Below are positions 34,540 to 43,300 of a stretch of DNA of 64,000 bases, one piece after another (the first letter of the stretch is position 1; every line of letters starts with the position of its first letter). Where the stretch lies: NCBI GenBank assembly GCA_963691885.1, contig OY829843.1, positions 248,001 to 312,000 on the forward strand, in the 5' to 3' direction. The position numbers were made by a program, and so were the translations under genes. The notes beneath the pieces are model-generated. The model was not told the origin of the DNA. It searched no databases and saw only the letters and a list, made by a program, of their open reading frames with translations. The stretch comes from G963691885 sp963691885. Lineage in GTDB: Bacteria; Pseudomonadota; Alphaproteobacteria; UBA8366; Aestuariispiraceae.

Positions 34540-34651
34540 GTTCGGACACCACCTCTCGGGCCAAATGCCCGAACTGGTCGTCTACATCGTCCCGATTCAG
34601 CCTGTAAGAGAACCCTGTCGGTTATAGACACGGCTGAAAATAAAACCCAAC

Positions 34652-34671
34652 AACTATACAACATTATAGTT
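34652..34671. promoter_or_regulatory. 7+7 inverted repeat in divergent intergenic region
   Basis: AACTATA and TATAGTT form a perfect dyad around a 6-base centre in the AT-rich 271-base gap between the Cache kinase (minus) and the GBBH-like gene (plus). It may be an operator for either gene. No gene is seen in this gap. Confidence 0.35.
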
Positions 34672-34811
34672 ATAAATTAGTGAATTACGGCTACAGTGCG
34701 ATCCATCACAGGTTTGGCATTTTGAAAGTAAGATTTCATACGCTACGGTAACCGCAAGACACTGAACCTCGCACAAAAATCTTGCACAAGCAGGGGATTG
34801 AAAGGGTCATC

Positions 34812-35948
34812 ATGTACAGTGTTAACCTGGCCGATAATGGCCGCCATATCACTCTTACCTCAGACGACGGTTTTTCTGCACGGTTTCACGCCATTTGGCT
34901 GAGGGACAACAGTCTGGATGAAAATACACGTTCCCGGATGAACGGACAGCGCCGGATTATGGTGTCTGATATCCAACACGACCTGACGATCAAAACGGCC
35001 TCGATCGGGGAAAACCTTCTCACCCTCGACTTCGGTCCCATTCTGGGTCGACTAACCTACAATCCCGATTGGTTACGAGACCACGCTTATGATCGCAGTA
35101 ATACCAATCAAAACGGGGGACTACCGGACGGGTTAGTTACCTGGGGGGCTTCTCTTGATTCGAGGATTGTAACTGAAGATTATCAGCACGTGTCCACGAC
35201 GGACCAGGGGCTTCACAACTGGTTGGATCATGTGCGGTCATATGGCTTCGCAATACTTTCTGACGGCCCGACGGAGCCTGGCAGTCTTCTCACTGTTGCG
35301 GAATTGTTTGGGTATGTTCGGGAAACCAACTACGGCCGATGGTTTGAGGTCAGAACAGAAGTTGACCCCAACAATCTGGCGTTCACAAATCTGGGTCTTC
35401 AACCGCACACAGATAACCCATACCGGGACCCGGTGCCCAGCCTGCAGATCCTCTATTGTCTCGAGAGCTCAGCTGAAGGTGGGGAAAACACGGTTGTCGA
35501 CGGCTTCCGTGTCGCATCAGAATTGCGGGATCGAGACCAGACGCATTTCGACCTTCTAAGCCAATACCGTGTGCCCTTCATCTATCGCGGAACAGGCGAT
35601 GTGCACCTCGCGACACGACATCCAATGATAGAGTTGGCCGCAGATAAAACCCTGCGTTCAGTCCGATTTAACAGCCGCAGTATAGGACCGATTACCGATC
35701 TGCCTTTTGAAAAGATGGAGGAATTCTACGACGCCTATCGGCATTTGTCGGATTTGATCGATGATCCATCCAACCAGGTGCACTTCAAATTGAAACCCGG
35801 ATCCTGTTTCATTGTCGATAACACCCGTGTCCTGCACGGTCGCAAGGCCTATTCTGACACTGCCGGGCAAAGATGGTTGCAAGGGTGTTATCCGGATAAG
35901 GATGGCCTGCTTTCAAAACTTGAAACGCTGAAGCAAAGAATTGGCTAA
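34812..35948 (+). CDS. gamma-butyrobetaine hydroxylase-like Fe(II)/2OG dioxygenase
   Basis: 378 residues. The N-terminal GBBH-like domain (FSARFHAIWLRDNSLDENTR, ~21-40) and the TauD-type catalytic domain match gamma-butyrobetaine/trimethyllysine hydroxylases. The iron ligands are His199 and Asp201 (PHTDNPYRDP) and His342 (RVLHGRKAY); Arg354 is the 2OG ligand. The N-terminal domain normally binds zinc with Cys residues, and these are not evident here. Start: ATG at 34812 with AAAGGG upstream; a TTG at 34782 is possible. Carnitine-type substrates are inferred from the family only. The stop overlaps the stop of the convergent VOC gene. Confidence 0.85.
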   Translation: MYSVNLADNGRHITLTSDDGFSARFHAIWLRDNSLDENTRSRMNGQRRIMVSDIQHDLTIKTASIGENLLTLDFGPILGRLTYNPDWLRDHAYDRSNTNQNGGLPDGLVTWGASLDSRIVTEDYQHVSTTDQGLHNWLDHVRSYGFAILSDGPTEPGSLLTVAELFGYVRETNYGRWFEVRTEVDPNNLAFTNLGLQPHTDNPYRDPVPSLQILYCLESSAEGGENTVVDGFRVASELRDRDQTHFDLLSQYRVPFIYRGTGDVHLATRHPMIELAADKTLRSVRFNSRSIGPITDLPFEKMEEFYDAYRHLSDLIDDPSNQVHFKLKPGSCFIVDNTRVLHGRKAYSDTAGQRWLQGCYPDKDGLLSKLETLKQRIG

Positions 35949-36421
35949 GGCCTTGAAGACTCTGTTGATACGACCGCCATTTTTTCAGCAATCAAGCCAT
36001 CAGCCGCCGCCGCGGCGGCATCAAAATTCAGTTCAACCTTAACCCCGTTTGGGTCTAACAAAAAAACCTGGAACAGCCCCTGCTGGTTCACCTGTCTGGT
36101 GGTATAGGCGATTCCAAGACCGTCCAGATGCTTGATCACCGAACCCGGTTCTTCGGCACGGAACGCCACATGATCGATTACGCCAGTTCCCTCCAGGGCC
36201 TCGGATTGTTGTCCCAGATAATTCTTCCGAGCATCGGATACCCCGGCTCCGCCTTCCGTAATGTGTAGAACATCAACATCGCCAATGTAAAGCCAGCATA
36301 CCGGAAACCCGAAATCCGGGTTCCATCCCGCCCGCATGCCCAGAACCTCGACATACCAGTCCCGGGTTTTCTCGATGCTATGGGTCTGAATCAAAAAATG
36401 TTGAAGATGAGCAAGCGACAT
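35945..36421 (-). CDS. VOC (glyoxalase/bleomycin resistance) family protein
   Basis: 158 residues with paired beta-alpha-beta-beta-beta modules of the vicinal oxygen chelate fold: HLQHFLIQTHSIEKTRDWY, then IDHVAFRAEEPGSVIKHLDG and LFQVFLLDPNGVKVELNFD. Candidate metal ligands are the His in LQHFLI, His of DHVAFR and Glu of KVELNF. The ATG at 36421 follows GGGGAAGG; a further in-frame start lies 9 codons upstream. The reaction is unknown. Confidence 0.85.
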   Translation of the reverse strand: MSLAHLQHFLIQTHSIEKTRDWYVEVLGMRAGWNPDFGFPVCWLYIGDVDVLHITEGGAGVSDARKNYLGQQSEALEGTGVIDHVAFRAEEPGSVIKHLDGLGIAYTTRQVNQQGLFQVFLLDPNGVKVELNFDAAAAAADGLIAEKMAVVSTESSRP

Positions 36422-36592
36422 CAACCTTCCCCTAACAATTAACGTCAAATCAAAGTACCGAAGTTTGGAACACCGCTCAACGTTGCAGTAATGATTTCAC
36501 CTGACACTTCATTAATGCAATCTTAACGAAATCACCTATAATGGTACCGTGGGGGGGTTTGCTGAACTTCAAACCCGAAGGTTTATTTTTTG

Positions 36593-38254
36593 ATGGCCCT
36601 CAATGACGCTGAGGCGAAGTATCCTCAACAACAGCCATCGTTGCCAATAGCCCCTGACCCGGTCGAAGAAACGCTGCGTTTCATTGCCCATCAGGGTTGG
36701 CATGGCAGTCAAAAAGATTTCTTTATCGACTTGGCAATCCATCTTGCCGAGACATTGGGTGTTGCCCATGTCTTTATCAATCGCCTGGTGGAAGGTGAAC
36801 CGCCAAGCGTGCAGTCGCTTGCCGGCTATTCCAATGGACAAATTGTCGACAACATCGCCTACGAGTTGCCCGACACCCCTTGCGGCAGGGCAATGTTGGA
36901 CGGCTTCACCATCATCCAGGACAGAATAGTAGAGGAATATCCGCTAATACCCTGGCTGGAAGATTTCAAGGCGGTCGGGTATGTCGGCATGCCTCTACTC
37001 GGTAACGATGGAATCAAACTTGGTATCATCTCCATATTGCATAACCAGCCGATCAAGAACACCGCCCTTGTAGGGACCGTCCTTAAGATCGTTGCAATAC
37101 GCGCAGCAGCGGAACTCGAGCGCCGAAAAATCCTGTTTGAGCTGGAAGAGAGTCGGCAAAGGTTCGTCGATTTTGCCACGTCCAGTTCCGATTGGTTTTG
37201 GGAAATGGACGAGAAATTGCGGTTCAACTATTTCTCTGAACGGTTCACCGAGATAACCGGGGTAAGACAAACAGCCCTTCTCGGCAAAACCCGCCAGGAA
37301 TCGGGCATCGAACGTCTTGCAGACCCGGAAGCCCTTCGCAAACACCTGGCAGATCTTGACGCACACCGACCTTTCCGCAACTTCGTACACAGTCGATTGA
37401 AACCCGATGGCAGTGAAGTCTTCGTTGCAATTAGTGGCCAGCCGGTGTTTTCAGCGTCGGGTGAGTTCAAGGGTTACCGGGGAAACGGGCGGGATATTAC
37501 CAGTCAAATGCAAAGCGCTGCTACACGCGATCAGGCGCTAAAAGACGCCCAGGAAGCCAACCTGTCAAAGACACGTTTCCTCGCAAACATGAGCCACGAT
37601 CTGCGCACACCGTTGAATGCAATCCTCGGGTTTTCCGATATGATCAGAAGCAATGATGTCGGGAACCTGCCAACATCAAAGTACAAGGACTATGCCAACG
37701 ATATTCACAACAGCGCAAATTACTTGCTGGACCTGGTCAATGATCTGCTCGACATCTCGGCCATTGAGACCGGCAACAGGGCACTCAGGTTAAAAGAACT
37801 TTCGATTGTCAAAGTCATAACCAATTCCGTGAATGATGTTCAGGAAGCTGCCGCGACAAAGAACATTTCAATAACCCAGGATATTTCGGACGAAATACCA
37901 CAGGTCATGGGCGACTGCCGCGCAGTTCGCCGTATTGCACAGAACATCCTCTCCAATGCCGTCAAGTTCACAGAACCGGGCGGCAGGATCGTTGTAACGG
38001 CTCAGCATGTCGATGCTACTGTTGAGGTCGCGATCTCCGACACCGGTATAGGCTTCACGGAAGAAGAAATTGAGAGGGTCTGTACGCCATTCTACCAGCG
38101 CGAAGAGCATCCGTATCATGCTGAATCCGGTTGGGGCCTTGGCCTAGCGATTGCTGCATCACTGGTTCAATTGCACAATGGACATCTTGATATAGTGAGC
38201 ACACGCGGTGAAGGCAGTACCCTGACCTTTTCGATACCTGTTTCCGTTCGATAG
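36593..38254 (+). CDS. soluble GAF-PAS sensor histidine kinase
   Basis: 553 residues without membrane helices. GAF domain ~30-190 (GHVFIN-like VAHVFINRLVEGE, DTPCGRAMLDG, YVGMPLLGNDGIKLGIISI), PAS ~195-310 (SDWFWEMDEKLRFNYFSERF), HisKA with His335 (SHDLRTPLNAILGFSD) and HATPase (NILSNAVKFTEPGG, SDTGIGFTE, GWGLGLAIA). The sequence DTPCG in the GAF part is typical of a phytochrome-unrelated GAF subgroup. A TATAAT hexamer at 36537-36542 and a G7 tract lie upstream. No cognate regulator is adjacent. Confidence 0.92.
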   Translation: MALNDAEAKYPQQQPSLPIAPDPVEETLRFIAHQGWHGSQKDFFIDLAIHLAETLGVAHVFINRLVEGEPPSVQSLAGYSNGQIVDNIAYELPDTPCGRAMLDGFTIIQDRIVEEYPLIPWLEDFKAVGYVGMPLLGNDGIKLGIISILHNQPIKNTALVGTVLKIVAIRAAAELERRKILFELEESRQRFVDFATSSSDWFWEMDEKLRFNYFSERFTEITGVRQTALLGKTRQESGIERLADPEALRKHLADLDAHRPFRNFVHSRLKPDGSEVFVAISGQPVFSASGEFKGYRGNGRDITSQMQSAATRDQALKDAQEANLSKTRFLANMSHDLRTPLNAILGFSDMIRSNDVGNLPTSKYKDYANDIHNSANYLLDLVNDLLDISAIETGNRALRLKELSIVKVITNSVNDVQEAAATKNISITQDISDEIPQVMGDCRAVRRIAQNILSNAVKFTEPGGRIVVTAQHVDATVEVAISDTGIGFTEEEIERVCTPFYQREEHPYHAESGWGLGLAIAASLVQLHNGHLDIVSTRGEGSTLTFSIPVSVR

Positions 38255-38352
38255 CGATCGTTTTGGCGACAACCCTTTTTTCGCATCGCACCTCAGAAAA
38301 AATACTGTCATAACGGGCTCGTTTGTTTTTCGACTTTTCCAGGAGTCTCGGC

Positions 38353-39186
38353 GTGAACACTACTTCAAAGAATGATGCACAGCCCTATCAACTGGCAACG
38401 GAGATACTATCGTCGCTGGATACAGGGCGATCTACAGAACCGCTTACAGACAATTATCCCGATCTTACCGTTCCTGAAGCGTATGTGATCGCAGCGGCGT
38501 TGAGAGATCTGCGAATGCAACGGGATGAAATGCCGCTTGGGTGGAAGATCGGTTTTACGAATAGAACCATCTGGGACGAGTATAACGTCCATGCACCAAT
38601 CTGGGCACCTGTCTGGAACACAACTTACAAACCGGAACTGATCGAAACAAACCAGACCTGCCGCCTGGACGGCCTGACCGAGCCTCGTATTGAACCTGAA
38701 ATAATGTTCAAGATAGGTCAGCCAACTCAACCTGATATGTCGATTGAAGATTTGATCAGTTGCATTGACGCTGTCTCGCTTGGCTTTGAAGTTGTGCAGA
38801 GCATCTATCCCGGATGGCGCTTTAGGGCACCCGATACAATAGCCGCGGCTGGGCTGCATGGTCGGCTTCACCATGGGCCGATGATTGATGTGGAGACGCT
38901 TCCCGCGACCTGGCCGAACCTTATGGAACTGTTTACGGCGACACTTTCCTGCGATGGGACGACAGCGGATACAGGGCACGCAAGTTCCGTTCTCGGTGGC
39001 CCGCTCCACGCCCTCAAGGCCTTTGTAGACGGAATGGCGAAAACACCCCTCGGACCCGAAATTCAGCCCGGCTCAATCATTTCAACGGGGACACTAACAA
39101 AGGCGCTGCCAGTCAGGGTGGGCGAAACATGGGGAATCACGCTGGATGGCATTTCGCTTCCCGCGTTTCAGCTGCGTTTCATCTAG
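38353..39186 (+). CDS. 2-keto-4-pentenoate hydratase-like (MhpD/FAH superfamily)
   Basis: 277 residues. GWKIGFTNRTIWDEYNVHAP near the N-terminus and EPRIEPEIMFKI with the metal-binding Glu residues match the MhpD/DmpE/DmpH hydratase-decarboxylase group, which acts on 2-hydroxy-dienoates after aromatic meta-cleavage. C-terminal GSIISTGTLTKALPV is also typical. The GTG at 38353 with AGGAG seven bases upstream is preferred over an upstream in-frame start at 38323. No other meta-cleavage gene is in the window, so the physiological substrate is uncertain. Confidence 0.85.
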   Translation: MNTTSKNDAQPYQLATEILSSLDTGRSTEPLTDNYPDLTVPEAYVIAAALRDLRMQRDEMPLGWKIGFTNRTIWDEYNVHAPIWAPVWNTTYKPELIETNQTCRLDGLTEPRIEPEIMFKIGQPTQPDMSIEDLISCIDAVSLGFEVVQSIYPGWRFRAPDTIAAAGLHGRLHHGPMIDVETLPATWPNLMELFTATLSCDGTTADTGHASSVLGGPLHALKAFVDGMAKTPLGPEIQPGSIISTGTLTKALPVRVGETWGITLDGISLPAFQLRFI

Positions 39187-39242
39187 GAGTGCTGCAGATC
39201 AGACCGGAATACTGGACGGGTTTCAATTATTTTTAGAAAGTT

Positions 39243-39270
39243 ATGACATTCTTTATTTTTGATTTAATAT
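39243..39270 (+). promoter_or_regulatory. candidate promoter of the PAS kinase pseudogene
   Basis: ATGACA (39243-39248) and TAATAT (39265-39270), 16 bases apart, in a strongly AT-rich 142-base gap upstream of the kinase start at 39329. Both boxes are imperfect; support is positional and compositional only. Confidence 0.3.
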
Positions 39271-39281
39271 GTTTTAGTTGC

Positions 39282-39312
39282 GGGCGTCACCTCATAACAC
39301 CAATTGACGCCC
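39282..39312 (+). promoter_or_regulatory. stem-loop in kinase leader, loop complementary to the RBS
   Basis: GGGCGTCA and TGACGCCC are perfect complements separated by 15 bases, extendable with one bulged C. The loop carries CACCTCA, which can pair with the ribosome-binding region AGGTGAGG (39317-39324) directly before the GTG start at 39329. The arrangement could control translation. I recognise no known riboswitch class. Confidence 0.4.
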
Positions 39313-39328
39313 CGCAGGTGAGGAAAGA

Positions 39329-41262
39329 GTGTCAAAAGGAAGCAGGCCTGAGAGAAGATTTGAGGGGGATCCGTCGCTTTTATACGCGGCGGTGGAGCAT
39401 CTTAATCAGGCATTTTCACTGTTTGACCAAAATCTCAATCTTGTCTTCTGCAATAAGCACTACCTGACGCTTCTCGATTTTCCGGAAGAAATGGGAACGC
39501 CCGGCACGCCCCTTTCCGACTTTTTCCGTTACAATGCCGAGCGCGGCGAATACGGGCCGGGGAATGTTGAAGACCTTGTTTCCGAGCGCGTAGAACTGGC
39601 GATGAAATTCGAGCCCCACAAGTTTGAGCGCGAACGTCTCGACGGGATCATTCTGTTGATCGAAGGCAATCCGGTAAACGGTGGTGGATTTGTCACCACC
39701 TATACTGACATTACCAGCCTGCGGCGATCACAGATTGAACTGGAGGCTGCTCAGGAAGACTCTCAGACCCAGATCGCTCTGTTGACAGAACAACGAAAAG
39801 AGCTGGCCAAGAGTGAGCACCAATTGCAGCAGGAACGACGTCTCCTGGCAGATGTCGGTCGCCTGACCAAAACCGGTGGTTGGGAACTGAACGCAAAGAC
39901 AATGGAGTTAACCTGGAGCGATAAGACATATCGCATTCATGAAGTTCCAATCGGGGCCCCGCTGATAACAGAAGAGGCCATAAATTTTTACATCCCCGAA
40001 GATCGCCCGCGCATAGCCAACGCAGTCCAGAAAGGACTTGAGTTGGGTCAGTCGTGGGACCTGGAAGCGACCATTGTCACGGGAAAGGGCAATCGGAAGA
40101 TCGTCCGCGCGATCAGTGAGACCCTGACAGAAAACGGCGAAGTACTGGCAATACGCGGCACTTTCCAGGACATTACAGAACGCTGGAACATAACCTCTTC
40201 CCTGAATATTGCCCTGCAGCGGGCGGAAGAAGCCAACCGTTCAAAAACAGCTTTCCTGGCCGCCATGAGTCATGAATTCCGAACGCCCCTGAACGCCCCT
40301 GAACGCCCCTGAACGCCATCCTCGGATTCTTGGAAATCATGAGCAATCCGGATAACGCGTTATGGCGGGACAATAAATCAGTCGAATACGCATCAGATAT
40401 CCACCAGAGTGGTTTGCATCTTTTATCACTGGTCAACGATGTGCTCGATATTTCGGCCATAGAATCCGGAAAGCAGAAAATCATAAAACTGATGATTGAG
40501 CCGCTTCCAATATTGCAGGAATGCCTGTCAGTGGTTGAAGTGAGCGCCAGTACAAAAGGCGTGACACTTGAAACGGAGTTCCCCAAAACACTGCCAACAA
40601 TTCTTGCGGATCCACGGGCGCTTAAACAGATCGTGCTGAACTTAATATCCAATGCAATAAAGTTCACCGAGCCCGGCGGAACAATAACACTAGCGACTGA
40701 AATCTCGGACGGGGCTTTTCACATCAGGATTTCTGACACCGGTGTAGGTATCGATGAAGAAGCCCTACCAACCATTACCGAGCCTTTCACACGCAGCATC
40801 AAAGACCCGCATCAACCGTCCGATGGTTGGGGTCTCGGACTTGCCATTACGTCCACCCTTGTACGACTGCATTCCGGTAAGATGGAAATTCAAAGCGAAG
40901 AAGGACGAGGCACCTGTGTGTCTGTACGGCTGCCCATCGATTCCCAGCAGGCCGAAAACAAATGGGGAAAACCTCGATCGAGCCTACTTACCCTGAGCAG
41001 CCTTGATCATGGGAACAAGCCCGAAACGATAAGGCGCTTTGGCACCTGTCGCCACCCTCGAAAACCGTCGAAAGTCAACATTGTCCCAATTCGGATAAGC
41101 GAGAAGTGTCCCGATCTGGTTGACATTACCTGCATGAAGCGAGGCCAGTTGGGATTTGAACAGCAAGCCCAGATCCTTGAAATCAACACCGTTGTGATAA
41201 TCATACACCATGGCAAGTGCCATTGCCGCATCCGCAAGCCCACCACCAACCGCAATGCTTGA
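39329..41262 (+). pseudogene. PAS-PAS histidine kinase frameshifted by a 10-bp repeat
   Basis: Two consecutive frames make one kinase. Frame 1 (39329-40312, GTG start, 327 residues) holds a PAS_7-like domain, a coiled coil (~135-175), a second PAS domain (~178-290) and the H-box with His315, then ends abruptly in PLNAPERP. Frame 2 (from about 40313, open to 41262) resumes with ILGFLEIM and carries the rest of HisKA and the HATPase domain (NLISNAIKFTEPGG, SDTGVGID, GWGLGLAIT). The break is caused by two extra copies of GAACGCCCCT; removing 20 bases restores SHEFRTPLNAILGF. The last ~90 codons of frame 2 run antisense to the neighbouring gene and are probably not natural. Confidence 0.88.
40281..40317 (+). 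repeat. 10-bp tandem repeat, 3.7 copies, inside kinase H-box
   Basis: The unit GAACGCCCCT occurs three times (40281-40310) followed by the first seven bases of a fourth. An uninterrupted H-box needs just one unit plus the partial copy. Three units shift the frame by +2 and produce a TGA at 40310-40312. Confidence 0.97.
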
Positions 41263-42102
41263 CCAACCGTCTTCAATCATTCGTCGTGTTACCGGGGACC
41301 AACCCGCCGAGCCAATAATGGTCGCGATCCCGGGCACCTGGCCCTGGTCATAAGTTGCCCGCGCCGCGCCCTGCGCCATTCGGTCACTTGTCGACCAAAT
41401 GACAAAGGCCGGGGTCTTTTTGCGAAACAACGCCCCCATCTGCGCCCGTGCATCGGTGCTGGTACCGTCGGTGCGCAACTGATGCATAACGGTCAGGCGG
41501 TTGTCACTTGCCGCATAACGCATCAATCCATCCAGCATTTCGTTCGACGCAACATCCGTCTTGGGGCCGGCAAGGGCAATCATCCCCACTGCGCCGCGGA
41601 TCTGCGTTGATTTTTCACGAAGCGTGTATTGCGTCAGGTATTTACCCAGAAAGGCGCCGGCTTGCAGATGGTCCGGAAAGATGCCTCCTATCCAGGGGGG
41701 CAACCGCTGGCGGGGCCCGAAGAAAGTGGCCTGCTCTTTGCGGCTGAGGCCGGAGTGATACAGAAATACTTTCGCCCCTCTGGCCTTGGCGATCTTGATG
41801 GCATTTACGGCGGAGCTTTCCGCATTGGTCAGAATTAGATATTGCGGTGCGGGTTTACGCTGAAAAGACTCCAGCACCTGGGCCATCATCGTCTTGCGCG
41901 TGCCATCGCCGTGAAAGGCGTAAAGTGTGATGCCAAAATCGCGGGCGGCCGCCTCAGCAATGGTTCTGACTGTCTTCCAATATGCTGACTTCAGATCGCC
42001 AGGCAGGAACAATGCGACGGCAGGTGCCTCCGCCCGCACAGTACCGCTCATAAATACCAGAAGAAGAGGTACAAGGATCCAAATTCGTCTTACGCGGTGC
42101 AT
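40984..42102 (-). CDS. periplasmic binding protein (sugar-type ABC/sensor SBP)
   Basis: 372 residues with a Sec signal peptide (IWILVPLLLVFMSGTVRA, cleavage about residue 24). The mature part has the type I periplasmic-binding fold: VALFLPGDLKSAYWKTVRTI, then YLILTNAESSAVNAIKIAKA and FVIWSTSDRMAQGAARATYD. This is the Peripla_BP_4 group usually binding sugars or autoinducers. No ABC permease or ATPase is adjacent, while sensor genes are, so it may deliver a ligand to a kinase. That link is inference. Confidence 0.85.
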   Translation of the reverse strand: MHRVRRIWILVPLLLVFMSGTVRAEAPAVALFLPGDLKSAYWKTVRTIAEAAARDFGITLYAFHGDGTRKTMMAQVLESFQRKPAPQYLILTNAESSAVNAIKIAKARGAKVFLYHSGLSRKEQATFFGPRQRLPPWIGGIFPDHLQAGAFLGKYLTQYTLREKSTQIRGAVGMIALAGPKTDVASNEMLDGLMRYAASDNRLTVMHQLRTDGTSTDARAQMGALFRKKTPAFVIWSTSDRMAQGAARATYDQGQVPGIATIIGSAGWSPVTRRMIEDGWSSIAVGGGLADAAMALAMVYDYHNGVDFKDLGLLFKSQLASLHAGNVNQIGTLLAYPNWDNVDFRRFSRVATGAKAPYRFGLVPMIKAAQGK

Positions 42103-42116
42103 CTTCTGACTTCGTC

Positions 42117-43193
42117 CTATTTGTGGGTTAAATCTTCTGGCGGTTGCGTCACGGGGCCAACTTGCCTTGCCTCCGGGATCAGAGGAAGATTGGCCTTCCT
42201 CTTTTCAGCAATTTCTTCACTGGCGGTGCGGATAGCGAGAAAGCGTGCTGCAGCCGATGGATGTGTCGTCCCTTCGAGATGGATGGATGCAGGATTGTTG
42301 GCGGCCATGCGGCGCCAGAAAAGCTCTGCGCCCGACATATCAAATCCGCCGCGCTCGGCGAGATATACACCGACGTAATCGGCTTCCGCTTCAAACTCCT
42401 GCGAGTAGGCCCCCGCGCCCAGCTGCATCCCAAGATCAATAAAATTGATGCCGGTCAGAGCGGTGAAAATACCGCCAACCACCGCCCCGGCAACTGCGTT
42501 TCCCTGCTTTGCATCAATATGGCCCATTGTGTTATGAGCGAGTTCATGGGCCACGACCAATGCCAGTTCCTGATCACTTTGGGCGAACCGCATCATTCCG
42601 GTCGTCACAAAAATACCGTCACCGTCTGCAAAGGCGTTCACTCGGTCATCGCCAATCAGATTAAGCGCAAAATCACACCCTTTGACCGATGACACCTCTG
42701 CGCTGGTTCGCTGTCCATTCCGGCTCACCTCAAACCTGCGAATACCGGATTGAATTAATTTCGCTCTCAGTCGAGGTATTGAATCACTTGTCGCCTTGAT
42801 ACTGTCCAATACCTCGATGAAATCACCTGACCGAAGAATACCGTCCGCCGGTGACCCCGGTACAATATGCGTCACGATCAACCGATCATCAGAATTATCG
42901 GTCAGGCGTCGCAGCGCCCCCCTGTATTCCGGCGCGACATCACCGGGATGCATTATTTCAATCCCGGTATAGTAGCGGGTGCGATCCCCACAGAATTCGG
43001 CGTTTCCCATCATAATGGGCACCCCGATATCCAATAGTTCTCGCTGCTGGATCAGACGCTCATAGAGTGCCGCTTCCCGCATCCGGTCCGCTTCCTCAGC
43101 CGCTAGATCCGAGTCCACGGTCGGACCCGCAGTCCTGGGTGCGCATCCCGCCAGAATGAGACCGAGCAGAACCAGCACACGCAATTGAACCAT
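42117..43193 (-). CDS. M48-family lipoprotein metalloprotease
   Basis: 358 residues. Lipoprotein signal peptide with lipobox LAGC and Cys17 as the lipidation site. A PDZ-like region (~105-150, GSPADGILRSGDFIEVLDS) precedes the zinc motif HELAH at 216-220; FEAEADYVGVYLAERGG supplies the third zinc ligand Glu. It likely works in periplasmic or outer-membrane protein quality control, like BepA/LoiP relatives. The ATG at 43193 is preceded by GGAGGGG. It ends 14 bases before the periplasmic binding protein start and may be co-transcribed with it. Confidence 0.9.
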   Translation of the reverse strand: MVQLRVLVLLGLILAGCAPRTAGPTVDSDLAAEEADRMREAALYERLIQQRELLDIGVPIMMGNAEFCGDRTRYYTGIEIMHPGDVAPEYRGALRRLTDNSDDRLIVTHIVPGSPADGILRSGDFIEVLDSIKATSDSIPRLRAKLIQSGIRRFEVSRNGQRTSAEVSSVKGCDFALNLIGDDRVNAFADGDGIFVTTGMMRFAQSDQELALVVAHELAHNTMGHIDAKQGNAVAGAVVGGIFTALTGINFIDLGMQLGAGAYSQEFEAEADYVGVYLAERGGFDMSGAELFWRRMAANNPASIHLEGTTHPSAAARFLAIRTASEEIAEKRKANLPLIPEARQVGPVTQPPEDLTHK

Positions 43194-43300
43194 TGACCCC
43201 TCCACCGTCGAGATCCGCCTGAAACGAAAACCAGTATAAGACGAGTGTATGATCCTTTCTATTTTAATGCACTAATAGAAGATGGTCAGGGTGGCCCGGA

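Noticed and set aside
36551..36557. G7 tract upstream of the GAF-PAS kinase as a phase-variable promoter
   Set aside because: Seven bases is short, and its position relative to a -35/-10 pair is not clear; no -35 box was found.
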